In this document: positions 12,591 through 25,200 of the stretch, piece by piece | Numbering within the stretch: the first letter of the stretch is position 1 | How the letters are laid out: every line of letters begins with the position of its first letter | Source of the DNA: Stomorhina lunata | Lineage: Eukaryota; Arthropoda; Insecta; Diptera; Rhiniidae | Direction of reading: 5' to 3' | Assembly (NCBI GenBank): GCA_933228675.1 | Contig: OW121744.1 | Span: 113,328,671 to 113,392,670, forward strand | Length of the DNA: 64,000 bases | Notes under the pieces: model-generated | What the model was told of the DNA's origin: nothing | Databases searched by the model: none | The model's input: only the letters and a program-made list of their open reading frames with translations | Made by a program: the position numbers and the translations under genes

Positions 12591-13210
12591 ATCCAAACAA
12601 TATAAATTTTTGAAACGAATTTGAAAAGCCCCAGGTATCATCTTTGTATTTCAGTTTTTATTTTTGCTAAAAAGTAATTTCTTAAAAAGTTATCAGCAAA
12701 AAAGTAAAATTTTCGAAAAATTGTTGATATAATTTAAAATTTTTTTTTTGTAAGAAATTATCGTTTTTTAACTGGATTTTTATATAATTAATTTTTTTTA
12801 TAATAATATAAAGAGCCCTAAGTCTTTTCTTAAGTCCTCAGTTTATATATTTTCAAAAAACCAATTTTTCACAAAGTTATAAGCAAAAAAGTAAAATCAC
12901 CCAAAATTTTTGAAAATTAATTTCGGAATAATATTCAAAATTAAAATAGTTTTATTTGAAATATTTTAAACAAACTTATTACTTTTAAGATAAATACTAA
13001 AGGATCCAAATGTCTTCTTTAAACTCCCATATAATCTTTGTTCAAAACTCTATTTTTTTCAAAAGTTATAAACAAAAAAGTAAAATTACCCAAAACTCTT
13101 ATTTCTCAAAATATTGGTTTTGGAGTTATAACACTATTCATATAAAGCTCTTTTTTTTTAAATACTAAACGAATATTGTTTTGTGGTTAAAGTTATGCAA
13201 TTGGTTTTTT
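12590..13210. repeat. Diverged repeat, about 190 bp, three copies
   Basis: Anchored by AAGTTATAAGCAAAAAAGTA, with versions near 12688, 12874 and 13063. Each is preceded by a CCTAAGTCTTC / CCAAATGTCTTC-like word and followed by AAAATTACCCAAAA. Old and imperfect. Confidence 0.65.
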
Positions 13211-13720
13211 AATTTTCGAGGGAAAATTGAAATGGGTCAGTGTATATGATACCCTACACCAGTCAGGTAAAATCCGGGCCAACAGTCAATAACGCAAAAG
13301 ATTTATTTTAATTGCTTAGAAACACATATATTCTAACTAAGAATAAATATATTCTGGGACAGACTTCTTGCCTTGTGAACTTTGCCACTTGTCGCAGATG
13401 ATCAGGTAGTGTCCTGCTATATAGACCATAAATGAGAACACATATCATGAAAGTTAGAGTAATTTATGATAACTTTAAATATCTACTTGGGACCACATAT
13501 ACCTAGAATCAATATATTCTTGTTCTTCTCCCTCTATAACTTTTTGAATTGCATGATCTATCTTGTAGATAAACTTACAAGTTCCTAGAGGCATGCAACA
13601 TATCTGGAATTGGATTTGTAAGGTAGTATCAAGTCTAGTTAACTCATCTGCTCTACCCTCCGCTGGTATGTACCTGTGCTCTAGTACCCACATAAGATGT
13701 ATACGGTAATGATGAGTGAT
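13211..13720. other. Intron sequence, no feature recognised
   Basis: Moderately higher G+C than its surroundings. Contains TGTATATGATACCCTACACC, a word often found in decayed dipteran mobile elements, but no border or coding frame supports a specific element. Confidence 0.4.
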
Positions 13721-15640
13721 CATAAACTACTGAGTCATCTCAAACTGTTGATTCATTCAAACTGAGTAATCTCAAACTTCTGAGTCACCTCAAACTGCTA
13801 AGTCGTCTCAAACAATTGAATCAAATGGTACTGCTGAGTCATTTCAAACTGCTTTGATATTAATGATTTATTACAAAAAACTGAGTCATCTCAAACTTTT
13901 GAGTCATCCCAAACTACTATGTCATTCTTAGCTGCTAAGTTATCTCGAATTGTTGAATCATTACAAGGTGTTGAGATATCTAAAACTTCTGAGTCATCCC
14001 AAACTGCTTTGTCATTTCAAACTGCTGAGTTATATAAAACAGTTGAGTCATATTGTACTGCTGAGTCATCACAAAAAGCTGAGTCATCTCAAATTGCTTT
14101 GATATCCAAAACTGCTAAGTCATATCAAATTGCTATGTCATCATTAACTTCTGAGTTATCTCGAACTGTTATGTTACTTATGAGTCATTACAAAAAGCTG
14201 ATTCATCTCATACGGCTAAGATTTCTTAAACTGCTGAGTCATCCAAAACTGCTATGTCATCCTTAACTGCTGAGTTATGTCAAACTATTAAGTCGTATGG
14301 TACTAATTAGTCATTACCAAAAACTAAGTCATCTTAAACTGTTGAGTCAACCCAAACTACTATGTCATCCTTTACTGTTGAGTTATCTCGAAATGTTGAG
14401 TCATTTGCTACTACTCAAACTGCTTTGTCATCTCAAACTGCTGAGTTATCTCAAACAGTTGAGTCATTTTGTACTGCTGAGTCATCTCAAATTGCTTTGA
14501 TATCCAAAACTGCTAAGTCATATCAAATTACTATGTCATCCTTAACTTCTGAGTTATCTCGAACTGTTATGTTACTTATGAGTCATTACCAAAAGCTGAG
14601 TCATCTCAAACGGCTGAGATATCTTAAACTGCTGAGTCATTCCAAACTTCTAAGTCATCCTTAACTGCAGAATTATCTCGAACTCTTGAGTCATATGGTA
14701 CTAATGAGTCATCACAAAAAGCTGAGTCATCTCAAACTGCTTGATATCAAAAACTGCTAAGTCATCCCAAACTGATATGTCATTCGTAACTGCTGATTTA
14801 TCTCGAACTGTTGAGATATATGATCTAACGAGTCATTACAAAAAGCTGAGTCATCTCAAACTGCTTTGATATCCAAAACTACTAGTTCAACACAAACTGC
14901 TATGTCATCCTAAACTGCTGAGTTATCTCGAACTGTTAAGAATGACATAGTAGTTTGGGATGAGCCAGCATTTTAAAGACGAATCAAGAGTATAAGGATG
15001 ACTCAGCAGCTTAAGGATGACTCAGTAGTTTAAGGATGAGTCAGTATTTTAAAGACGAATTAAGAGTGTAAGGATGAATCAGCAGCTTAAGAATAACTCA
15101 GAAGTGCTATGATAACTCAGCATTTTATTTTGACTTTTAGGATAACTTTGATGTTTTAAAATGACTCTGATATTTTAAGATGACTCGGCAGTTTTATATA
15201 GAATTTAGGATAATTCAGCATTTTTGTTTTTATTTTGAGTTTAAGTAAGAGTCAGGATTTTTAAAAAGAGTTAAAAGTTTTAAAATTACTCAGCAGTTTT
15301 AGGATGACTCCACAGTTTTAGGATGACTCCGCAGTTTTAGGATGACTCCGCAGTTTTAAGATGACACTGTAGTTTCAAGATGACTCTAGTGTTTTAAGAT
15401 GACATAGCGGTAGTCATATAGTACTAATGAGTTATGACAAAAATCTGAGTCATCTCAAACGGTTGAGATATCTTAAGCTGCTGAGTCATCCCAAACTGCT
15501 ATTTCATTACTAACTGCTGAGTTATCTTGAACTATTGAGAAATATGGTACTGCTAAGTTATTACAAAAAGCTGAGTCATCTCGAATGGTTGCGATATATA
15601 TAACTGCTTAGTCTGAGATGTCCAAAACTCTGAGTCATCC
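13721..15640. repeat. 18-bp satellite with TGCTGAGTCA words
   Basis: Around 100 imperfect copies of an 18-bp unit, ACTGCTGAGTCATCTCAA. From 13721 to about 14940 it runs forward, from about 14940 to 15410 it runs in the opposite sense (GATGACTCAGCAGTTTAA), and from 15411 to 15640 it is forward again. The serine/threonine- and leucine/histidine-rich open frames on the plus strand (13919-14664) are simply translations of the repeat. TGAGTCA is the AP-1 core and TGCTGAGTCA the Maf/NF-E2 (CncC) type core; several copies match these exactly. Confidence 0.92.
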
Positions 15641-15904
15641 CATGACATCCAATGACAGCTTAACTAATTTGCTTCTTCTGAAATGTACAGAATTTTGAAA
15701 TGAAAATCTTTATTTGGCTGTAGGTCCAAGGAGTAAAACCTGAAGCCTACCAGATTATTGAGTTTAGAGCCATTTGTGTAAAAGTTAATGTAGATTATTC
15801 TAATAATTACTTCACTTAGGCACGTAGCGCTATCTGATCCAACGGTGGTACTGACAGAGTGTCATTTACTGCACTCCGATGGGCATGATGATTCTGATAT
15901 ATCA
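15640..15904. other. Intron sequence, no feature recognised
   Basis: Short stretch of ordinary base composition between the 18-bp satellite and the Helitron-like element. No frame, no clear repeat. Confidence 0.4.
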
Positions 15905-16610
15905 AATCTATATATGTATATATATAAATGAATGTTTGTCTTTTTGTATGTCCTTCATGGAATAATAAACTATGATTTTGGTCATGTTATAATCTTAAGA
16001 AAAGTTGTTGCGCATGAGCCGACGAACATTACTAAGTTAGTATGATTAAGTTCCAACAGGTGGCGCCACTAAACATTGATTAAAATTAATGAAATCGTAA
16101 ACTGTGTATTTGAAAAGGATCATATCCTTAGCAAAGTTGTTGCGCATGAGTCGACGAAGATTTCTAAATTGAAATAACTAATTCCCGAGAGGTGGTGCCA
16201 CTGAAAATTACTCAAAATTAATTAAATCATTAACTGTACATTTGATCATGTTATGGCCTTTAGCAAAGCTGTTGCCCGTGAGTCGACGAAGGTTTTAAAG
16301 ATGGTATAATCAATATCCGACAGGTGGCGCCACTGAAAATTACTCAAAATGTATTAAATCGTAAACCTTGCATTTGATCATGCTATGATCTTTAGCAAAG
16401 TTGTTGCCCGTGAGTCGACTGAGGCTTCAAAGTTGGTTCGGTTTATTTCCGACAGATGGCGCTACTGAAAATTATACAAAATGAATTAAATTGTAAACTA
16501 TACATATACATTTGATTATGTAATGATCATAAGCCGATAAATGTTTTACATGTCTTTCCTTCAAATCTATTTAAATTAGACAGCAGTAACGAGCGCAGGT
16601 TATAGCTAGT
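15905..16610 (+). mobile_element. Probable non-autonomous Helitron/Helentron-like element
   Basis: The left side has TATATATGTATATATATAAA then TGAATGTTTGTCTTTTTGTA, a start seen in Helentron-associated elements of insects. The right side ends GCGCAGGTTATAGCTAGT, fitting the CTAG-T terminus of Helitron-like elements. Inside are four tandem copies of about 130 bp, each with AGCAAAGTTGTTGCGCATGA-like and AGGTGGCGCCACT-like words (starts near 15990, 16124, 16254, 16387). No transposase frame, so it would rely on an autonomous partner. The family call rests on the ends and layout only. Confidence 0.6.
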
Positions 16611-17014
16611 ATTATAATAATAATTATACCGAGACAGTACCTATTGTTCGACCATCGTGATAGCTCCTTTAAGCTCACTTTTTGATAGTATTGTATTTAG
16701 AGCTACAGCCTCTATCGGCGGTAAGCCTGCAGCAATAACACGTCATCGATGTAAAAGTAATTAAATATATGTTATGTTGATATTTAATGAAATATTAACA
16801 CTTTCGTTAAAATCAATTTAAAATCAATCTTTCTCTGTTTGACTATCCTTTTTTCTGCCATCAACCTTTTAAGCCACAACAAATTCCCATTTCAATTTTC
16901 TCTCTTTAACAAAATAACCACAAATCTTTGATTTTCAAAGCAAACGTTTAAATATTTCATTCTAACTTATTTATAAACAAAGTAAGTATTTTCCCTATTT
17001 CCAATATCACTCAC
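16611..17014. other. Intron between Helitron-like element and FNIII exon
   Basis: A/T-rich, contains the FNIII exon's donor at 17013-17014. No other feature seen. Confidence 0.6.
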
Positions 17015-17314
17015 CTGTCCTTAGCAAAGGTGCCGATAGCGTACGACCACGAACTCTGTAAGAGCTTTTACTGGCGCCTTGAGCATTAACCGCAGTTATG
17101 CGTATAACAAATACCGAATCACTTGGCAAACGCTTAACGGTAAATTCCGGATTACGAAATGAAGTATTATACAGGATTTGACGATTCAATTCATCGTAGA
17201 CTTGTACATGAAAATGTTGTGGTATACCGCCATCATAGCCAGGAATGCATTGAATTTGCATAGAATTTGCGGTGGCATTGTAGGCAGTGCAATTTTTAAT
17301 TGGATCTGGAAGAT
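17015..17314 (-). CDS. Sidestep-family exon: fibronectin type III domain
   Basis: Sixth visible exon (300 nt; fragment residues about 572-672), phase 1 at both ends. The donor is ACAG/GTGAGT and the acceptor TACTTCTAG. A second in-frame acceptor 9 nt further in (after CCAG, exon start 17305) would delete Asp-Leu-Pro-type residues at the domain border. The encoded domain starts DPIKNCTAYN, has CIPGYDGGIPQHFHVQVYDE in the middle and VFVIRITAVNAQGAS near the end. That pattern (an NCT start, a GYDGG-PQHF stretch, then an RI-A-N--G strand) is characteristic of the Side-family FNIII domain that follows the Ig domains. N-glycosylation sequons NCT, NAT and NTS are present. It would lie outside the cell, next to the membrane. 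Confidence 0.9.
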
Positions 17315-17751
17315 CTAGAAGTAGAACAAGAGCAATAAAAAGTAATTAAAATGTTTCTATTCAATTAAAGTATAGCTAAATAATAATTTTTATGTAGAGC
17401 ATAAGTAACTTTTTCCATGTCCTTTAATTTTTAAAAGGATTATTTCCTTTTTGCCTTAAATGTAAATAGTAGTAGTTCGTAATTATTTAAAAATTTTATG
17501 CAAATTGAATTATCAAACCAATTATATAATTTTATTTTGTGTGAAACGTGTTAAAAAGTATCCAACACTTTTACACAAATAAATGTCAACTAAAACTAAT
17601 AATGAAAATGATTATGAAAAAATAAGAAAAACACGAGTAAAATGGCAAAAAAACACTTGTAAATTTTATGCCATAAATTTAAAAATGCTTTGCAAAAAAA
17701 CATAAGAGTTAAGGGTATTAAAGAGAAAACGAGGGCAGTTTAAAAATGTTT
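17315..17751. other. Start of the 13-kb intron between Ig4 and FNIII exons
   Basis: The intron spans 17315-30240. This portion is A/T-rich with no gene or obvious repeat. Confidence 0.55.
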
Positions 17752-18400
17752 GTATAGAAAAAAATTTAAAACCAAATTTTTTCTATAGAAAAAAATTTCT
17801 GACCAAATTTTTTCTATAGAAAAAAATTTCTGACCAAATTTTTTTCTATAGAAAAAATTTTCTCAGAAATTTTTTTCTATAGAAAAAATTTTCTAAGAAA
17901 TTTTTTTCTATAGAAAAAATTTTCTAAGAAATTTTTTTTTATAGAAAAAATTTTCTAAGAAATTTTTTTCTATAGAAAAAATTTTTTAAGAAATTTTTTT
18001 CTATAGAAAAAATTTTTTTCTATAGAAAAAATTTTCTAAGAAATTTTTTTCTATAGAAAAAATTTTCTAAGAAATTTTTTTCTATAGAAATATTTTGAAA
18101 GAAATTTTTTTCTATAGAAAAAATTTTCTAAGAAATTTTTTTCTATAGAAAAAATTTTCTAAGAAATTTTTTTCTATAGAAAAAATTTTCTAAGAAATTT
18201 TTTTCTATAGAAAAAATTTTCTAAGAAATTTTTTTCTATAGAAAAAATTTTCTAAGAAATTTTTTTCTATAAACACAAAATTTTTTCTATAGAAAAATTT
18301 CTTACTAAATTTTTTTCTTTAAAAAAAAAAATTCTGACAAAATTATTTCTACAGAAAAAATTTCTGACCAAATTTTTTCTACAGAAAAACATTTCTAAAA
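17752..18400. repeat. 31-bp A/T-rich array with CTATAG core
   Basis: About 20 copies; the central ones (17860-18270) are nearly perfect at 31 bp: TTTTTTTCTATAGAAAAAAT then TTTCTAAGAAA. The TTTTTCTATAGAAAAA core is a palindrome. The arrays at 35.7-36.7 and 56.2-57.65 kb have the same core. Confidence 0.92.
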
Positions 18401-19134
18401 AAAATGTTCTTATAACAAAAACATGTGTAATGCAATTTTTCAAAAGAAACAATGAATGAAAGAATTATGATAAAATTTTTACAAAAGAAAATGAAAGTTT
18501 AAACATTTTTTTTTACATATTTTAAAAAAGTCCTTCTTATCCTGCCTTCATAATATATTTGCCTAAACTACTTTACTAGTCTTTTCATATTTTCCTCTTC
18601 GAACTAAATAACACTATATGCTTTTGTACGCAAAAGAATATTAAGTATATACTTGTAAAACTACTTCTACATACAAATTCCTACTTATTTTATATAAATA
18701 CAAACATAAACCCTCTAATACACTTACACAAATATTTCAATTTTTTTACCCTTAAACAAACAAACTCAAACATGAAAAATCTCCTGAAATTTTAGCAGAA
18801 AATCATAGAACCAGTAGCTTAGGTTTCGTACTTGTATGTTTGCTAAAATTGGATGTACTTGTTTTCGCACAGTGTCGCTACGGTATTAGTTTAAGCCAGT
18901 AGAATGGGTTAAAAAAGCATTAGTATAATATTTTCTTTCGAAAAATAAAGTAGAAATATTCTTGTACTTGTTACCATAAACATGATTTAATTTTTCCTCA
19001 CAAAATTTTTAGATTGCAAGGATTGTAAATACAAATACATGTAGAAGGATATTTGAAGTAGAAAATACACATATAAGTAAAAATTTTGTTTACTTTATAC
19101 TTGTAGTTATTGAAAGTAACCAATAGGAAATTAA
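18401..19134. other. Intron sequence, no feature recognised
   Basis: A/T-rich spacer between two 31-bp arrays. No gene seen. Confidence 0.5.
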
Positions 19135-20790
19135 AGAAAAGTTGGCGACAGGAAAACATTTCTATAGAAAAGTTGACGATAGGAAGATATCTTTATAGAA
19201 AAGTTGATGATTCGAAGACATTTCTATAGAAAAGTTGACGAAAGGAAGACTTCACTATAGAAAAGTTGACGATAGGAAGACTTTACTATAGAAAAGTTGA
19301 CGATAGGAAGACTTTACTATAGAAAAGTTGACGATAGGAAGACTTTACTGTAGAAAAGTTGACGATTGGAAGACTTTACTATAGAAAAGTTGACGATAGG
19401 AAGACTTTTCTATAGAAAAGTTGACGATAGGAAGACTTTTCTATAGAAAAGTTGACGATAGGAAGACTTTACTATAGAAAAGTTGACGATAGGAAGACTT
19501 TACTATAGAAAAATTGACGATAGGAAGACTTTACTATAGAAAAGTTGACGATAGGAAGACTTTACTATAGAAAAGTTGACGATAGGAAGACTTTACTATA
19601 AAAAAGGTGACGATAGGAAGACTTTACTATAGAAAAATTGACGATAGGAAGACTTTACTATAGAAAAATTGACGATAGGAAGACTTTACTATAAAAAAGG
19701 TGACGATAGGAAGACTTTACTATAGAAAAATTGACGATAGGAAGACTTTACTATAGAAAAATTGACGATAGGAAGACTTTACTATAGAAAAGTTGACGAT
19801 AGGAAGACTTTACTATAGAAAAGTTGACGATAGGAAGACTTTACTATAGAAAAGTTGACGATAGGAAGACTTTACTATAGAAAATTTAAAGATAGAAAGA
19901 CATTTCTATAGAAAAGTTGACGTAAGGAAGACTTTGCTATAAAAATGTTGACGATAGGAAGACCTTACTACAGAAAAGTTAAGAATAGGAAGACTTTACT
20001 ATAGAAAAGTTGAAGATAGGAAGACTTTACTATAGAAAAGTTGACGATAGGAAGACTTTACTATAGAAAAGTAGACGATAGGAAGACTTTACTATAGAAA
20101 AGTTGACGATAGGAAGACTTTACTATAGAAAAGTTGACGATTGGAAGACTTTTCTATAGAAAAGTTGACGATAGGAAGACTTTACTATAGAAAAGTTGAC
20201 GATAGGAAGACTTTACTATAGAAAAGTTGACGATAGGAAGACTTTACTATAGAAAAGTTGACGATAGGAAGACTTTACTATAGAAAAGTTGACGATAGGA
20301 AGACATTTTTATAGAAAAGTTGACGTAAGGAGGACATTTCTGTAGAAAAGTGGACATTAGGAAGACATTTCTATAGAAAAGTTGACATGAGGTGGACATT
20401 TTTATAGAAAAGTTGATGTAAAGAGGACATTTCTATAGAAAAGTTGACATTAGGAGGACATTTCTATAGAAAAGTTGACGTTATGAGGACATTTCTATAG
20501 AAAAGTTGACGTTAGGAAGACATTTCTATAGAAAAGTTGACATTAGAAAGACATTTTTATAGAAAAGTTTACGTTAGGAAGACATTTCTATTGAAAAGTA
20601 GACTTTGGGAAGACATTTCTATAGAAAAGTTGACGTTAGGAAGACATTTCTATAGAAAAGTTGACGTTAGGAAGACATTTCTATAGAAAAGTTGACGTTA
20701 GGAAGACATTTCTATAGAAAAGTTGACGATAGGAAGACATTTCTACAGAAAAGTTGACGTTAGGACCACTTTTTGTAAAAAAGTTGACTC
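19135..20790 (+). repeat. 31-bp satellite, GTTGACGATAGGAAGAC family, forward
   Basis: About 53 copies with an exact 31-bp period over long runs (19260-19860, 19990-20300). The unit is AAAAGTTGACGATAGGAAGA followed by CTTTACTATAG. In the right part (20300-20780) the variant GTTGACGTTAGGAAGACATT takes over, so copies cluster by local subtype. The same family appears reversed at 23.6-25.2 and 51.05-52.7 kb and forward at 49.3-50.0 and 59.7-60.6 kb. Confidence 0.95.
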
Positions 20791-21330
20791 TTATAACAAT
20801 ATTTTTATAAAGAAAAATTTTAATAGATTAAAAAATTTTCTATAAAAAGTTTTGATAAAAAAAATTTGCTATAGAAAAATTTATCATAAAAAATTTTCTT
20901 TAGAAAAATTTTTGATAAAAATTTTCTATAGGAAAATTTATGACAAACAAATTTTTGATAAAAAAAATTTTCTATACTAAAATTTTTGATACAAAAATTG
21001 TCTATAGAAAAATATTTGATAAAAAAATTTTCTTCTGAAAAATTTTTGATAAAAAAAATTTCTTTTGAAAAATGTTTGATAAAAAAATTTTCTATATATC
21101 TATGTATCTTTTTTAAAGAAAGGTTGACTTCAGGAAATCTTTTCTATAGAAAAGTTGACTATAGGAAGTCTTTTCTATAGAAAAGTTGACATGAGGTTAT
21201 ATATTCTATAGAAAAGATGACTTTAGGAAGTCTTTCATAAAGAAAACTTGACTTTAGAATGTCTTTTTTATGGGAAGCTTGACTTTAAAAAGTATATTCT
21301 ATTGGAAACTTGACTTTAGGGAGATATGTC
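20791..21330. repeat. Degenerate 31-bp copies next to the satellite
   Basis: Mixture of A/T-only copies (TTTTTGATAAAAAAATTTTC type, 20800-21100) and decayed AAAAGTTGAC copies (21110-21330). The two subtypes lie side by side, which links the A/T-rich arrays with the GTTGACGATAGG family. Confidence 0.75.
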
Positions 21331-23588
21331 TATTGAAGTTTTGTCAGGAAGACTTAAAAAAGCTGGTTTATTCATTTATGCCTAAAAGTATACCCCAAAT
21401 ATTGCTTTTTTACTTAGTATCCTATTTTTGTCTATTTGCCACTGGGATTTTTATTAAAATTTAGTTTTAAACCTAGAATTTGTTTACTTTCCTAATTTAC
21501 TATTAGCTATTGTTACAAATATCTAAATAAATGCTGACGTTTTTCCTAATAATAAATCTCATTAGCCAAACCCTCATCCTTTAAGCCAACTTTAATGCCA
21601 GCGTTTAATATGTCAACAAAGACAAGAGTTATGACACTAATACAAAAACATTTTGCGTATATATTGTTTGTTACGCTTATGTTAAGGAATATAACAAAAA
21701 AGAAAAGAAAAAACTATTTAATTACTTTTCTTTTCAACCCGTCCCTGAACTAGATATTTCCTGCTTATGGTAGCAAATTTTTATTTTGAATATGAACTAC
21801 TTTTTAATTCATTAATCTCTCAAGTAGAAAGTTTTTTACATAAACTAGTTTTAAAATTCCCTACTGGGTTTAAGATATACACACAAACACAAGCAATTAC
21901 CTATTAGAAATACATACACATATGTATGTATATATGTTAGTATATGTACTTACATACCTAAGTACAACAACAGCTTAAAGGAGTATTAGGTTGATACCTT
22001 TCTACTAGTACAATTCCGAAAAATGTTTAGGAAAATAAAGTCCTTTTTACATACTTATATATATTATATATGTAGATGTAAATGTATATGTAAAGAATAA
22101 GGTATATTGCAGCTTTAGTATTATATGCGGTAATGTATATGTGTAAGTATGTATATGTTTAACATTATCATGCAATACTAACCAACATTTTTAGGGTCAA
22201 CAATATGCTTTAAGCCATAAGTGTAATACAAGTAGTTATAATAAAATATATGTAAAATATACGTAAACGAAATAAACAAAACTGTAAAAGAATAACAGAA
22301 AATTGTTACTCGGTCTTGAGAGGATCCCAAAAACACACGAGTCATATTGTTGTTGTTCGGTATGGAGGGGTGATGGGGAATGACTAGATTGAGGGGCATA
22401 AAGGCAAGAGGTTATAAACTTTAAAACATTTATTATGATGATGATGACGTTGGGGATGTTGAAGGGTCTTTATTTTATGCAGTATTTTATTTTTTTTTAT
22501 TGTTTCTCAGAACTATTGACAATTAGAATAAAAGTTTAAATGTCACTAAAATACAAGAAGAATTTTGCTTTTATTGTTGTTAAATAATAATAGAAAATTG
22601 CTCTTTTTATTTAAGAAATTACATTGGAATGATAATTAGGTTTTGTGAAATAACATAGATAGATTAAAAGTGTAATACGGACTAATATTATAATATTGTT
22701 GCATATTTTAAGGAGATTATAGAAATGAACATTCTGAGAAGTAAGAAAATTCTTAAGAAAATTAAGGTTTTATTTAAACATCTTATTTATACAAAAATAA
22801 ATCTTACTTAGATACACTATTATCTGTGTATTTTGAAGTTTTTTTTTAAAGCCCCTAAAAGTATACCTAAATAACACATTTTATTATAACTATTACTTAA
22901 AAACTTATCTTAAACTCTTAATAACTCAAAACTATCCTAGATTTATTTTTCTCTTTAGAAAGTATCCTAACTAAAAAAACCTACAAACTCTCCTACTCCA
23001 TTTTACTTAAATACTAGTTATCATACCCCTTTAAATTCCTTTACCTGATATTTTTATATATTTCAGATTATAGGACAAAAAATCTACTTCTTTGTTCTCT
23101 AAATATTTGAAAACATTGTTATTATGATTTTTTAAGTGATTTAAGTTATTTTATTATTAATCCTTTTATATTTGATCACAAACACTCTCTTACACACACA
23201 CATACACAAACATTTTTATATATTTGCTTTGGCCCCTTAAGGTATGTTATCCTTTGTTTGAAATTGGTTTATTTCCTGCTAGATATTAAACAATAAAGAT
23301 ATTTGGTTTACATATGAAATATTCTTTTGTTTTTAGGGGCAAAAATTTAATAAAAATTCTTAGATTTTTTCTGGGGAAAAATTATGAAACTGAATTGTTT
23401 GTAGACGTTTTTTTTTTTATTATTAAAGATTACCTGTAGAATTGTTGGGTATTCAGATTTTGCTTATTTGTTAAGATTTATGAAAATGATGACATTATAG
23501 AAGAGATAGAGCAAAATTTAGAGTTTAGTATAGATAAGTAATTTCCTAAACTTAAAAAATTTCCTTGCATACTTTTAGGGTATATATT
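21331..23588. other. Intron sequence with TATG-rich microsatellites
   Basis: Non-repetitive A/T-rich DNA apart from loose ACATATGTATGTATATATG stretches at about 21910-22160. The short open frames at 21270 and 22178 show no family features. This is the loop between the inverted satellite arrays on either side. Confidence 0.5.
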
Positions 23589-25200
23589 TTTAAATTTTGT
23601 ATAGAAGTGTCTTGTCAACTTTTATAAAGAAATAACATCCTATCTTCAACTTTTCTAAAGAAAAAACTTTCTTTCGTCAACTTTGCTATAGAAAAAACTT
23701 CCTATCGTCAACTTTTCTATAGAAAAATCTTCCTATCGTCAACTTTTCTATAGAAAAATCTTCCCATCGTCAACTTTTCTATAGAAAACTCTTCCTATCG
23801 TCAACTTTTCTATAGAAAAATCTTCCTATCGTAAACTTTTCTATGGAAAAATCTTCCTATCGTCAACTTTTCTATAGAAAAATCTTACTATCGTCTACTT
23901 TTCTATAGAAAAATCTTCCTATCATCAACTTTTTCTATAGAAAAATCTTCCTATTGTCAACTTTTCTATAGAAAAATCTTGCTATCGTCAACTTTTCTAT
24001 AGAAAAATCTTCCTATCGTCAACTTTTCTATAGAAAAATCTTCCTATCGTCAACTTTTCTATAGAAAAATCTTCCTATCGTCAACTTTTCTATAGAAAAA
24101 TCTTCCTATCGTCAACTTTTCTATAGAAAAATCTTCCTATCGTCAACTTTTCTATAGAAAAATCTTCCTATCGTCAACTTTTCTATAGAAAAATCTTCCT
24201 ATCGTCAATTTTTCTATAGAAAAATCTTCCTATCGTCAACTTTTCTATAGAAAAATCTTCCTATCTTAAACTTTTCTATAGAAAAGTCTTCCTATCGTCG
24301 ATTTTTTATAGAAAAACTTCCTATCGTCATCTTATCTTTAGAAAAATCTTCCTATCTTCAACTTTTCTATAGAAAAATCTTCCTATCGTCAACTTTTCTA
24401 TAAAACGACATCCTATCATCAACTTTTCTATAGAAAAGTCTTTCTATCGGCAACTTTTCTGTAGAAAGGTCTTCCTACCGTCAACTTTTCTATAGTAAAG
24501 TCTTCCTATCGTCAGCTTTTCTATAGTAAAGTCTTCCTATCGTCTACTTTTCTGTAGTTAAGTCTTCCTATCGTCAACATTTTTATAGTAAAGTCTTTCT
24601 ATCGTCAACATTTTTATAGTAAGGTCTTCCTATCGTCAACTTTTCTATAGAAAAGTCTTCCTAGCGTCAACTTTTCTATAGTAAAGTCTTCTTAACGTCA
24701 ACTTTTCTATACTAAAGTCGTCCTATCGTCAGCTTTTCTGTAGTAAAGTCTTCCCATCGTCAACTTTTCCATAGTAAAGTCTTCCTATCGTCAATTTTTT
24801 TATAGTAAAGTCTTCCTTTAGTCAAATTTTCTATAGTAAAGTCTTCCTTTAGTCTTCTTTTGGTCAACTTTTCTATATATAATGGGTTCCCTCGGTCAAC
24901 TTTTCTATGAAAGTGTCTTCGTTTGGTCAACTTTTTTATAGAAATATCTCCTTTAGCTCAACTTTTCTTAAGAAATATATTCCTTCGGTTAATATTGCTA
25001 AAGACCTATCTTCCTTTGGCCAAATTTTCTTCCTTTGTTCAACTTTTCTATAGAAATGTCTTTCTTTTCATAGGAACATCTTTCTTTGGTCATTCTTTGG
25101 AAATTTCTTCCCTTGGTCAATTTTTCGAAATAAATATCTTCCCTTGGTCAATTTTTCTGTAAAAATGTATTCCTTTGATCAACTTTTCTAAACAAATGTC
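23589..25200 (-). repeat. 31-bp satellite, GTTGACGATAGGAAGA family, reversed
   Basis: About 50 copies of TCTTCCTATCGTCAACTTTT followed by CTATAGAAAAA, the reverse complement of the array at 19.1-20.8 kb. The period is exactly 31 bp between 23730 and 24280. Copies decay towards 25200 (TTCCTTTGGTCAACTTTTCT forms). The short open frame at 24923-25162 is a reading of the decayed copies. Confidence 0.95.

Noticed and set aside
13919..14664. Ser/Thr-rich and Leu/His-rich repeat proteins
   Set aside because: An 18-bp unit is a multiple of three, so open frames arise in several frames by chance. No start context, splice context or family match.
19135..20790. CRISPR-like look of regular 31-bp repeats
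   Set aside because: Units are head-to-tail without unique spacers, and the setting is an animal intron.
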